The position numbers were made by a program, and so were the translations under genes. This document shows, one piece after another, positions 25,664 to 33,552 of a stretch of 64,000 bases of DNA (its first letter is position 1; each line of letters begins with the position of its first letter). The stretch is from NCBI RefSeq assembly GCF_005938745.2, contig NZ_VCBX02000001.1, positions 2,328,001 to 2,392,000 on the forward strand. The letters are read 5' to 3'. The notes under the pieces were generated by a model that worked only from the letters and a program-made list of their open reading frames with translations, did not search any database and was not told the origin of the DNA. This stretch comes from Rhodococcus sp. KBS0724. Lineage in GTDB: Bacteria > Actinomycetota > Actinomycetes > Mycobacteriales > Mycobacteriaceae.

Positions 25664-27226
25664 GTGCCAACGCACGCCCAACATGTAGCTGTACTGATCA
25701 TCGGAGCCGGGCCGACTGGCATTGTCGCCGCGACGTTGCTCGCCCAACGTGGTGTCGAGACCGTCGTCGCGGAACGCCACCGCGGCATCTACCCGCTACC
25801 TCGTGCGGTGCACCTCGACGACGAGGTCCATCGGATTCTCCAAAAGATCGGTGTCGCTGACGAATTCGCTGCAATCAGCAAGGCCGCCCGAGGGATGCGG
25901 TTGGTGGACGGCGATTTGGACACACTGCTGGAGTTGCGCCGTGAAGGCGTCGGAGAACACGGCTGGCCCCAGGCGAATATGTTCGATCAGCCTGACCTCG
26001 AAAACTTGCTCAGGCGCAATCTTGCAGGCTTTCCCGCGGCCACTGTGATCACCGGGGTGGAGGCGACTATCACGCGGTCCGTGGGGTCCGTCGTCGAAGT
26101 TGAACTCGTGGAACAGGATTCCGGAGATCGGCGCATGGTCACCGCCGACTTTGTGCTCGGGTGCGACGGCGCGAACAGCCGGACCCGCGAGTTCATCGGC
26201 ACGAAGATGCGTGATCTCCATTTCGAAGAACCTTGGTTGGTCGTCGATGTCCGATGCGGCATCTCTCTCGACGTGTGGGACGGCGTCTACCAAGTGTGTA
26301 ACCCGGCGCGCCCGTCGACGTTCATGCAGATCGGCCCCGACCGCTACCGGTGGGAGTTCCGGATCAATCCCGGCGAGAACGTCGACGACCTCGCATCTGA
26401 AGATTCACTGCGCGTATTGCTGGCGCCGTGGTTCCGTGACGTGCCCTGGGAGGCAGCGGAAGTGCTGCGTCATACCGGATACACGTTTCGGGCCGCTGTA
26501 GCGGACGTATGGGGGCGCGACGGCGTCTTCCTGCTCGGTGATGCCGCGCATTTGACGCCGCCCTTCATCGGGCAAGGCATGGGCGCAGGTTTGCGTGACG
26601 CGGCCAATCTTGCGTGGAAGATGGCGGCGGTGGTCGACGGAACTGCTGAGCGGTCGATACTCGACAGCTATCAGGAGGAGCGGAAACCGCATGTGACGCA
26701 GATCATCCGAGCGGCTGTGGCAATCGGCTGGGTGATGGCAGGCGGAAAGGGATTCATTTCGCAGGCGCGTCAGACAATCCTGACTGCGGTGTGCAGACTG
26801 CCGGGGTTCAGTGGCCCGGCAATGAAGTCGATTTCTCCGAGGTTGCGGGCAGGACTGCTGGCCCGGCATCGGGTGCTGGCGAGAAACCCTGTCGGATTGA
26901 TGTTTCCGCAACCACAACCCGGCGACGACGATCGTTTGGGTACTGGTTTTGCGCTGGTGTATCGCGGCGAGATGGACTCTCGGCTGCGGACTCTCGCGTC
27001 GACGCTCGGAGCGACGGAAGTGCGTGTCGGTAGCGACGGGTCCGGGCGCGCGGTGTCGTCGTGGATGGATCGGCACCGCGCACGGGTGGTTCTCGTGCGT
27101 CCGGACCGGGTGGTGGCAGACTACGTCGGGCTCGGGAACGGACCCACACGCGAATCCACGTGGGCGCGTGCGCTGGTCGGTTCCCGAGCCGCGGCGAACT
27201 ACTTGGACAGGATGATCGAGAACTGA
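25664..27226 (+). CDS. FAD-dependent aromatic monooxygenase (MhpA/PheA-like group A)
   Basis: A 520-residue class A flavoprotein hydroxylase. The FAD/NADPH motifs are ordered as expected: VLIIGAGPTGIVAATLLAQR at the N-terminus, the DG motif in LGCDGANSRTREFIG (near residue 170) and the GD motif in FLLGDAAHLTPPFIGQGMG (near 290). The C-terminal domain is thioredoxin-like without a CxxC. Such enzymes hydroxylate phenols with NADPH and O2. GTG at 25664 follows GGAG. Its 3' end overlaps the convergent YceI gene by 28 bases. It lies 2.1 kb from a type III polyketide synthase and may oxidise that enzyme's phenolic product, by analogy with Streptomyces srsC; this is inference. Confidence 0.9.
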   Translation: MPTHAQHVAVLIIGAGPTGIVAATLLAQRGVETVVAERHRGIYPLPRAVHLDDEVHRILQKIGVADEFAAISKAARGMRLVDGDLDTLLELRREGVGEHGWPQANMFDQPDLENLLRRNLAGFPAATVITGVEATITRSVGSVVEVELVEQDSGDRRMVTADFVLGCDGANSRTREFIGTKMRDLHFEEPWLVVDVRCGISLDVWDGVYQVCNPARPSTFMQIGPDRYRWEFRINPGENVDDLASEDSLRVLLAPWFRDVPWEAAEVLRHTGYTFRAAVADVWGRDGVFLLGDAAHLTPPFIGQGMGAGLRDAANLAWKMAAVVDGTAERSILDSYQEERKPHVTQIIRAAVAIGWVMAGGKGFISQARQTILTAVCRLPGFSGPAMKSISPRLRAGLLARHRVLARNPVGLMFPQPQPGDDDRLGTGFALVYRGEMDSRLRTLASTLGATEVRVGSDGSGRAVSSWMDRHRARVVLVRPDRVVADYVGLGNGPTRESTWARALVGSRAAANYLDRMIEN

Positions 27227-27876
27227 ATCTGGCCGGCGTCTTCGACGATGATGTTGGCGAACATGGTGGGCTTGTCGATCTTGTAATCGGTCCACGTGAC
27301 ATCGATGGCGCCGGCAGCTTCGATTCCTGCTGCTGACCTGCGGATTTCGAAATCGGTTGTCACCGGCCGGGTTTCACCCTTGAGTGTGAGCTCGCCGGTG
27401 ATCGGGATGGTGGTGATGGTGCCGTCGGCGGGGACGGTGCTCAAATCGACGGGTTCGGTGATCGTGAACGTCGCCTTGGGGAACTTGCTGGCGTTCATCA
27501 CGGCGTTGCTGAACTGCAAGTCGCGTCGGCCGTCGTCGGTGGCGATGGTGGCAACGGCGACCTCGACGGTTCCCTCGGTCAGCTTCTCGGATTCGACGGT
27601 CGCGCTGCCGCTGAGTTTCTCGGTCTGTCCTCGGACGAAGACCCGTTGGCCCTGGAGTGTTTCCCAGACTTCGTAGCCGGCTTTCGATCCGGGACCGACA
27701 GTCCACGTGCCGTCGATCTCTGCTGCCGGGTCAGCGGGAGCAGCGTCGTCGCTGAGTCCGAGCGCGTCCGGCTGATCGCCATGGATGAAATTTGCGTACA
27801 CCCAGGGTCCGGCCAGTACGACTGCCAGCACTACGGCCACCGCGGAGCCGATCACCCACCACCATCGTTTGTTCAT
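27199..27876 (-). CDS. YceI-family lipid-binding protein, membrane-anchored
   Basis: A 225-residue protein with an N-terminal membrane anchor (WWWVIGSAVAVVLAVVLAG, residues about 5-23) and an extracytoplasmic YceI domain from about residue 58. The domain is recognised by GTWTVGPGSKAGYEV, the middle NAVMNASKFPKATFTI and the late GELTLKGETRPVTTDFEI. YceI domains are lipocalin-like barrels that bind polyisoprenoid lipids or quinones. It follows the glycosyltransferase by 11 bases on the same strand, suggesting an operon. In this locus it might carry or sense a lipid product of the neighbouring polyketide synthase. No strong ribosome site precedes the ATG at 27876. Confidence 0.88.
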   Translation of the reverse strand: MNKRWWWVIGSAVAVVLAVVLAGPWVYANFIHGDQPDALGLSDDAAPADPAAEIDGTWTVGPGSKAGYEVWETLQGQRVFVRGQTEKLSGSATVESEKLTEGTVEVAVATIATDDGRRDLQFSNAVMNASKFPKATFTITEPVDLSTVPADGTITTIPITGELTLKGETRPVTTDFEIRRSAAGIEAAGAIDVTWTDYKIDKPTMFANIIVEDAGQIQFSIILSK

Positions 27877-27887
27877 GAGGGCGAAGA

Positions 27888-29201
27888 TTAATGCAATTGT
27901 GAACCAGATGGGGGAGTTACGTTTTCGGACGCCTGCGCAATGGTCGCCGCAATGCTCGTGCCGGCTGATAGCTCGGAGAGGTCTCGTTGCAATTCCTGCG
28001 CGCGCGTGCGGAATGAGTTGTCGCCCAGGACACGGCGAACGGCCTTGGTGATGGATTGTGAACGCGGGGTGCCGCGTCGCAGGTTGATGCCGGTTCCGGA
28101 GATTTCCACGCGGCGGCAGATTTCGGCTTTGTCCTCGGTGGTTCCGGCAACTACCAAGGGGACACCGTGTGCGAGGGCGTAGTGAACACCGCCCCAGCCT
28201 CCGTTGGTGACCATGACGTCGACCTTGGGAAGTAGTTGATCGTAGGGGAGGAACTCTGCGACGCGGAGATTGTCGGCGCTGGTGGATACGTCGGAGATCG
28301 GGCGGCCACCCGTTGTGGCGACCACGAGTACGTCCTGATCGGCTAGGCCTCGAATTGTTGGTTCGATCAATCGATTCAGGTTGTCGTTGTCGAGGGTCCC
28401 TTGGGTGACCAGCACTACGGGGCGGTCGCCGTCGAGGTCGTCCCACCAGGTGGGCGGCGTGAAATCGCTGTTCGATGTCGACTGGATCGGGCCGCTGAAC
28501 GTCAATCGGTGGTCACGATCGCTGCGCGAATACTCGAACGCTTGGGTGGTCAGCACGAAGGTCTTGTCGGCGAGTAGCGGCCAGTTCAGAACAAAATCCG
28601 GGATCGGCGTGCCGGTCAGTTGTCGGTGCACACGGTTGGCGGACGATTGTGCGGTGCGCAGAATTCCATGCTCGAAAATCTTGTTGAGCGCTTGGTTCCG
28701 GACGCGTCCTGCGCGGGTCGAGGACGGCGCGAACCCTGGCCCGAAGGGTGCGGTGTCGACGCTGGTGCACATGAGTGGCGATGTGCAGATCGCGAATACG
28801 CGTGGCCGGTCAGTGGGTGATCCGCTCAGGAGCGGGATCAGACCCATGAACAAATTCTCGCCGACGACAGCATCGACTGATGTGGATTCGATGATGCGTT
28901 GAACTGCCCTGAACTGCGCGGACATCGCTGCGACAAACATCTTGTCGAGATCGAAGCGGGCACGGAGTGGGCCGGGCCACCGTGAGCGTCCCGGGAATGC
29001 GGCGTCCATGTTGTGCTCGTCGTAATCACATTCGGAAGGTAGGGGGATGTGTGTGATGCCCACTGCTCCGGCGCGCTGCGCGAACTTCCGGCCGGTCAGT
29101 ATCGATACGGTGTGGCCAAGGTCGACCAGTGATTTCCCGACCGCGAGCATCGGCATCACGTGGCCGGTCAGGGGTGCACTGCAGAGCAGTATCGAACTCA
29201 T
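27888..29201 (-). CDS. GT1-family (MGT/UGT-like) glycosyltransferase
   Basis: A 437-residue GT-B glycosyltransferase of the macrolide/UDP-sugar type. The N-terminal acceptor half opens with LLCSAPLTGHVMPMLAVGKS, including the conserved His. The donor-binding half shows VVLVTQGTL (near residue 265), FLPYDQLLPKVDVMVTNGGW and HGVPLVVAGTTEDK. These enzymes glycosylate small lipophilic acceptors. ATG at 29201 follows AAGGAGACCG. It is divergent from the type III polyketide synthase across 151 bases and upstream of yceI. Nucleotide-sugar donor and acceptor cannot be told from sequence; a polyketide phenol is a reasonable acceptor. Confidence 0.9.
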   Translation of the reverse strand: MSSILLCSAPLTGHVMPMLAVGKSLVDLGHTVSILTGRKFAQRAGAVGITHIPLPSECDYDEHNMDAAFPGRSRWPGPLRARFDLDKMFVAAMSAQFRAVQRIIESTSVDAVVGENLFMGLIPLLSGSPTDRPRVFAICTSPLMCTSVDTAPFGPGFAPSSTRAGRVRNQALNKIFEHGILRTAQSSANRVHRQLTGTPIPDFVLNWPLLADKTFVLTTQAFEYSRSDRDHRLTFSGPIQSTSNSDFTPPTWWDDLDGDRPVVLVTQGTLDNDNLNRLIEPTIRGLADQDVLVVATTGGRPISDVSTSADNLRVAEFLPYDQLLPKVDVMVTNGGWGGVHYALAHGVPLVVAGTTEDKAEICRRVEISGTGINLRRGTPRSQSITKAVRRVLGDNSFRTRAQELQRDLSELSAGTSIAATIAQASENVTPPSGSQLH

Positions 29202-29305
29202 CGGTCTCCTTTTTCTTCACGCAGGGTGTCGGATCCGTTGTGAGACTGGACAGTCCGCCAACTGACGTAGGTCCCCATTTTGTTCTCCGATGTGATTTCA
29301 TCTGA

Positions 29306-29324
29306 CTTCTGCACACTGTAGAAG
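29306..29324. promoter_or_regulatory. Imperfect palindrome in the glycosyltransferase/PKS divergent region
   Basis: CTTCTGCACACTGTAGAAG has 5-base perfect outer arms and partial inner symmetry, and the overlapping GAAGCTTC (29321-29328) is itself a palindrome. Located 29 bases before the PKS start, it could be an operator for the divergent pair. No regulator gene is adjacent. Confidence 0.35.
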
Positions 29325-29352
29325 CTTCAACCAAGTGCCTCGGAGGCTCGAC

Positions 29353-30408
29353 ATGACTACCGCCTACATCAACAAGATCTCGACGGTCGTGCCAGAGCAT
29401 GACATACACGACGCCTTCGTGGAGTTCGCAGATAATTCCTTCACGCTTCGGCGGAAGCAGTTGCTGTTCCGTCGGATGGCCGATCGGGCGCAGATCTCGC
29501 ACCGATACTCCGGGATCAGTTCGGTTGATGCCTTTTACAGCGGTGATCCCAACGGAATCAACACAGAAACTCGCATGATCGAGTTCGAACGCACCGCGCC
29601 GGCACTGGCCGTGCGCGCCGTGAACGGTCTGAATCTCGGTGACCGCGCCTCCGAGATCACCCACTTGATCGTCATCACGTGTACCGGATTCTATTCTCCC
29701 GGAATCGACTTCGAAATCATCAAACAGTGCGGGATCAGCCCGTCCGTCGAGCGAACGCAGATCGGCTTCATGGGATGCTTCGCGGGTATCAACGGACTCA
29801 AGCTGGCGCATCACATCGTTCGTTCGGAGCCGAACGCGCGGGTTCTGGTCGTCAGCACGGAACTCTGCTCGCTGCATCTGCAGAAGTCCGAGGATCTCGA
29901 GACGATGCTCTCGTTCCTCGTGTTCGGTGACGGCTGTGCTGCCGTCCTGATCTCCGCAGAGTCCGAAGGGCTGGCGATGAATTCGTTCCAGGCAGTGATG
30001 GTTCCCGATTCCGCAGAACTGATCACGTGGAGAATCGGTGAGCTCGGCTTCGACATGGTGCTGTCCGGCAAGGTGCCCGGAACTCTCTCGCGTGCTTTGG
30101 ATGACGAAAGCATGAAGCTGATTCTTGCCGGTGCGGACAAGAGCGACATCGGCCTGTGGGCAGTGCATCCCGGCGGTCGGTCCGTTCTCGACGCCGTCGA
30201 AACGTCGCTGGAGCTGGCGCCGACTGATCTGGCCGCATCACGAAAGATCCTCAACGACTACGGAAACATGTCCTCGGCCACCGTGCTCTTCGTTCTCGCC
30301 GAGATGATGGAACAGAACAAGAACGGTGAGCACAGCGGGAAGGCCGGTTGTGCGATGGCGTTCGGTCCGGGACTGACCGCGGAAACCATGCGTTTCCAGG
30401 CCGTCTGA
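29353..30408 (+). CDS. Type III polyketide synthase (chalcone/stilbene synthase family)
   Basis: A 351-residue homodimeric-type condensing enzyme. The Cys-His-Asn triad is complete: Cys142 in IGFMGCFAGINGLKLAHH, His272 in LWAVHPGGRSVLDAV and Asn305 in NDYGNMSSATVLFVLAEMM. A C-terminal AFGPGLTAETM matches the family's GFGPG loop. It extends a CoA-linked starter with malonyl-CoA and cyclises the product to a resorcinol, pyrone or similar ring. ATG at 29353 lies six bases after CGGAGG; an upstream start would skip it. Neighbours are a divergent glycosyltransferase with YceI and an FAD hydroxylase. Starter and product are unknown. CobD follows by 34 bases, probably as an unrelated gene. Confidence 0.94.
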   Translation: MTTAYINKISTVVPEHDIHDAFVEFADNSFTLRRKQLLFRRMADRAQISHRYSGISSVDAFYSGDPNGINTETRMIEFERTAPALAVRAVNGLNLGDRASEITHLIVITCTGFYSPGIDFEIIKQCGISPSVERTQIGFMGCFAGINGLKLAHHIVRSEPNARVLVVSTELCSLHLQKSEDLETMLSFLVFGDGCAAVLISAESEGLAMNSFQAVMVPDSAELITWRIGELGFDMVLSGKVPGTLSRALDDESMKLILAGADKSDIGLWAVHPGGRSVLDAVETSLELAPTDLAASRKILNDYGNMSSATVLFVLAEMMEQNKNGEHSGKAGCAMAFGPGLTAETMRFQAV

Positions 30409-30442
30409 ACCTGACGGCAGCGGGCGCGGGTAGAACTGTTCT

Positions 30443-31447
30443 GTGCTCAACGCGTCCAAGAACTGTTCTCCTGCCACTGCTCGCGCCGCGGGTCTGCTGC
30501 TCGGCTTTGCCGCTGATCGGTACTTTGCCGATCCGGCCAGATTTCATCCCGTCGCCGGTTTCGGCACGAGTGCGATTGCTCTGCAGCGGGTTTCCTATTC
30601 CGACAGCAAGGCCGCTGGCACTGGGCACGTGACCGTGTTGCTCACCGGCGTGGGGGTACTCGGACTGGTCTCCGAGAACGTTGCTCGCCGCGGCGGGTGG
30701 CTCGCACACACGAGCGTCATGGCTGCATCGACATGGGCAGTGCTCGGTGGGACATCACTCGCGCGGACCGGGAACGACATGGCGGTGCGCCTCGAGGAGT
30801 CCAGACGAAGTGGCGACCTCACCGCCGCGCGCGATCTCCTCCCATCACTGTGTGGACGCGATCCATCGGTTCTGGACGAGGAAGGTCTCACCCGAGCGGC
30901 CCTCGAATCGGTGGCCGAGAACACGTCAGACGCCACAGTTGGGGCACTGCTGTGGGGCGCCGTGCTCGGTATCCCCGGCCTGTTCGTCTACCGCGCCGCG
31001 AACACCTTGGACGCGATGATCGGTTACCGCTCCGAGAAGTACCGGAACTTCGGATGGGCCGCAGCCAAGTTCGACGATCTGGTCAATCTTGCGCCTGCCC
31101 GATTGACGGGCGTCATCACGGCCGCGTCGGCACCGCTGGTCGGCGGTTCGCCGCGCGAGTCGCTCGCGGCCTGGCGACGCGACGCGTCGGCGCATCCCAG
31201 TCCGAATGCGGGCGTGGCCGAGGCCACCGCTGCGGGAGCCTTGGGTATCTCACTTGGTGGACGCACGCAGTACGCGCACGGCGTCGAAATGCGTCCCGTG
31301 CTCGGAAACGGGCCAGCCCCGACGCCGACGGATTTGCGTCGGGCGTCGAGGCTGTCCTCGGTAGTTCAGATCGGGGCGGCGGTGACGTCAGCGGGAATTG
31401 CCGTAGCGGTCGGCAAGTTTGACTTCCTTGGCCGTCCGCGGCACTGA
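30443..31447 (+). CDS. cobD: Adenosylcobinamide-phosphate synthase CobD/CbiB
   Basis: A 334-residue membrane protein that attaches aminopropanol (or its phosphate) to adenosylcobyric acid in cobalamin synthesis. Family marks are LLGFAADRYFADPARFHPVA, ESVAENTSDATVGALLWGAV, NTLDAMIGYRSEKYRNFGWA and NAGVAEATAAGALGISLGG. Several hydrophobic segments are present, the last near the C-terminus. GTG at 30443. The 3' end overlaps the convergent SURF1 gene by 60 bases. In mycobacteria cobD and SURF1 are also neighbours. Other cobalamin genes in the window are the cobC-like aminotransferase and an RNase H-phosphatase. Confidence 0.94.
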   Translation: MLNASKNCSPATARAAGLLLGFAADRYFADPARFHPVAGFGTSAIALQRVSYSDSKAAGTGHVTVLLTGVGVLGLVSENVARRGGWLAHTSVMAASTWAVLGGTSLARTGNDMAVRLEESRRSGDLTAARDLLPSLCGRDPSVLDEEGLTRAALESVAENTSDATVGALLWGAVLGIPGLFVYRAANTLDAMIGYRSEKYRNFGWAAAKFDDLVNLAPARLTGVITAASAPLVGGSPRESLAAWRRDASAHPSPNAGVAEATAAGALGISLGGRTQYAHGVEMRPVLGNGPAPTPTDLRRASRLSSVVQIGAAVTSAGIAVAVGKFDFLGRPRH

Positions 31448-32293
31448 TTCGGGCTCGGGCTTTTTGCGACGCCCCATGGTGCGGGCCGGGGTCGGAGTCG
31501 GCGCTGGAGTTGTGTCATCGCCCGGTTCGTCATCGAGCAGTTCGGCGGACTCTTCCTTCTCCTTGCGTCGTTCCCGCCATTCCGCGCGGATGAAGTACGC
31601 CAGTCCGAGCGGCGCCATGATGCCGAACGCGAGCCACTGGAATCCGTAGGAAAGATACGGACCGGCGTCGAGTTGGGGGAGCGGAATGGTGCCGAGCCCA
31701 CCGGGCTGGTCGGGCTCGAGCTGGATGTAGGCATTGACAAGGTCGGTACCGATGAACTCGCCGATGGGACCCGCGTCGATGGAGTAGACCTGCGTCGCGC
31801 CGTCTTCGAACATCGGTATTCGGCCCGGAGCTGTGCCTTCCGACAAGCGAACCCGGCCGTTCAAGGTGACGGGATCGGTGGGCGGCGCGGCAATCGGAGG
31901 CGCCTCGGCGCCCGTGATCGGGCGAACGTAGCCGCGATTGACGAGAATGGTTCGACCATCCTCGAGGGCGAACGGAGTCAAGACCTCGTAGGCCGGTGCA
32001 CCTTCGACGGACTGAAGGCGGACAAGAATGTCGGCATTCGGCACATAGGACCCGGTGGCTGTGATGTTTCGCCACTCGTCGGCCGGCGCGATGGTGTCGT
32101 CGGCGATGACGTTGCCGATGGGCACAGTCTCGGCGTTGATGGAGTTGGAGATCAGATCGTTGCGGTACTCGGTGGACGTGTTCTTTCCGAGCTGCCATGG
32201 CGCCAGCACGGTGAAACACATGTAGGCGAAGACGCCGACCACAGCTGCCAATACCAACCAACCGGGCCGCAACAAGAATCTGAGTCTCCGCAC
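31388..32293 (-). CDS. SURF1-family cytochrome oxidase biogenesis protein
   Basis: A 301-residue protein with SURF1 architecture: an N-terminal membrane segment (PGWLVLAAVVGVFAYMCFTV), a long extracytoplasmic domain containing GRTILVNRGYVRPI and YIQLEPDQPG, and a second membrane segment near residue 220 (YGFQWLAFGIMAPLGLAYFI). SURF1 helps assemble heme-copper terminal oxidases. The C-terminal 70 residues are a charged, Pro/Thr-rich cytosolic tail, and its last 20 codons overlap cobD on the other strand. GTG start at 32293. Confidence 0.9.
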   Translation of the reverse strand: MRRLRFLLRPGWLVLAAVVGVFAYMCFTVLAPWQLGKNTSTEYRNDLISNSINAETVPIGNVIADDTIAPADEWRNITATGSYVPNADILVRLQSVEGAPAYEVLTPFALEDGRTILVNRGYVRPITGAEAPPIAAPPTDPVTLNGRVRLSEGTAPGRIPMFEDGATQVYSIDAGPIGEFIGTDLVNAYIQLEPDQPGGLGTIPLPQLDAGPYLSYGFQWLAFGIMAPLGLAYFIRAEWRERRKEKEESAELLDDEPGDDTTPAPTPTPARTMGRRKKPEPESVPRTAKEVKLADRYGNSR

Positions 32294-32343
32294 GACTACT
32301 ACGGTATCCGTTCTTCCGAACTGAGTGAATTCAGCTCCGCGTC

Positions 32344-32823
32344 CTACAGCCGTTCGCGGATCCAGACCAGGATGTCCGGAATTGCCGCTTCGATCTGATC
32401 CTGGACCAGTTCGAATCCGGAGAAGTCACCGTAGTAAGGGTCCGGTACGGAATCCCCGTCTGCGTCGGGGTCGAAGGAACGCAGCAGCCGACGACGCTCC
32501 GTCGGAACGCCGAGGTGAGCGAGCTCACGATCGTGGCCGGTGTCGAGGGCTACAACGAGGTCTGCCGACAGATGGTCGTCGTTGACCTGGGCCGCGCTGT
32601 GGCCGGTCGGATAGTTCGCGGCGACGAGAATCTTGTTGGTGCGCGAGTCGGCTTCCTCGCCGCTGTGCCAGCCGTCGATGCCGGCGCTGGTCACCCGAAC
32701 CTGATCGCCGAGACCTTCGCGTTGCAGATGGCCGAGCAGGATCTTCTCCGCCATCGGCGACCGGCAGATATTACCGGTGCAGACAAATGTCACGTGCAGT
32801 GCTGGCGAGTCAGTGCCGGCCAT
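32344..32823 (-). CDS. ptpA: Low-molecular-weight protein-tyrosine phosphatase (PtpA-like)
   Basis: A 159-residue phosphatase. The P-loop CTGNICRSP (C-x5-R-S) is near residue 15, and the general-acid Asp is in VPDPYYGDFSGFE near residue 130. The tandem Tyr pair in DPYYGD corresponds to the tyrosines reported as phosphorylated by PtkA in M. tuberculosis PtpA. ATG at 32823 follows GGGAGGA. The start overlaps the upstream HAD gene by 14 bases, so both are translated from one message, as with ptkA-ptpA in mycobacteria. It lacks a secretion signal. Confidence 0.93.
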   Translation of the reverse strand: MAGTDSPALHVTFVCTGNICRSPMAEKILLGHLQREGLGDQVRVTSAGIDGWHSGEEADSRTNKILVAANYPTGHSAAQVNDDHLSADLVVALDTGHDRELAHLGVPTERRRLLRSFDPDADGDSVPDPYYGDFSGFELVQDQIEAAIPDILVWIRERL

Positions 32824-33496
32824 CGAGTAGTCCTCCCAATTCGTGGGTCGACGCAACCGAGTGATGAGCGCCGTCCGATTCGGATGCGTGACCGTAACCC
32901 CATTCGACGAACAGCGCCGGGATTCCGAACTTTGCTGCTCCCAGAATGTCGTGATCACGATCGCCCACCATGATCACATCCGCGGTGCCGCCGTCGGTTG
33001 CGCTCACCGGGGTCAGCCCGAGTGAGGTCAACGAATGTGCAATGACGTCCGGCTTGGCGCGCCGGGAACCGTCGTCGCTCGCGCCGCCGATGAACTCGAA
33101 ATAGTGGGCGAGGCCGAAATGCTCGAGGATGCGGATCGCGAACCGCTCCGACTTCGACGTCGCGACCGCCAACCGGGTGCCGTGCGCGCTGGCCCGGGCC
33201 AGTACGTCGTCCATACCGTCGAAGACCGAGTTTTCACTCCACCCGACGGCGTCGTAGCGCTCGATGTACGCGCTGATCGCTACGTCGACCTCGTCAGCGG
33301 GCATGTCCATCGAGCGAAACGTGTCGATCATTGGAGGGCCGATGACTGCGGCGAGCATCTCTTCAGTGGGTTCGGGCCGGCCGACGGTGGCCAGTGCATG
33401 ACGGAACCCGCGGTGAATTCCGGGGGCCGAATCGGTGATGGTTCCGTCGAGGTCGAAGAGGACTACGGGAAATCTATCGAGGGGAAGTGAGCTCAC
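32810..33496 (-). CDS. HAD-superfamily hydrolase, PtkA/Gph-like
   Basis: A 228-residue haloacid-dehalogenase-fold protein with all four motifs: FDLDGTITDS (I), AVATSKSE (II), the Lys in RRAKPDVIAHS (III) and MVGDRDHDILGA (IV). Sequence alone suggests phosphoglycolate phosphatase. Its overlap with ptpA matches M. tuberculosis Rv2232 (PtkA), a HAD protein described as a tyrosine kinase of PtpA; this copy lacks the longer N-terminal extension I recall for PtkA. GTG start at 33496. Phosphatase or kinase role cannot be decided from sequence. Confidence 0.85.
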   Translation of the reverse strand: MSSLPLDRFPVVLFDLDGTITDSAPGIHRGFRHALATVGRPEPTEEMLAAVIGPPMIDTFRSMDMPADEVDVAISAYIERYDAVGWSENSVFDGMDDVLARASAHGTRLAVATSKSERFAIRILEHFGLAHYFEFIGGASDDGSRRAKPDVIAHSLTSLGLTPVSATDGGTADVIMVGDRDHDILGAAKFGIPALFVEWGYGHASESDGAHHSVASTHELGGLLDGRH

Positions 33497-33552
33497 AGAA
33501 GCTCATTATCCCGCACGTGGGGAGCCCTGTCCGCGCCCGTAGTCTCGTCACC

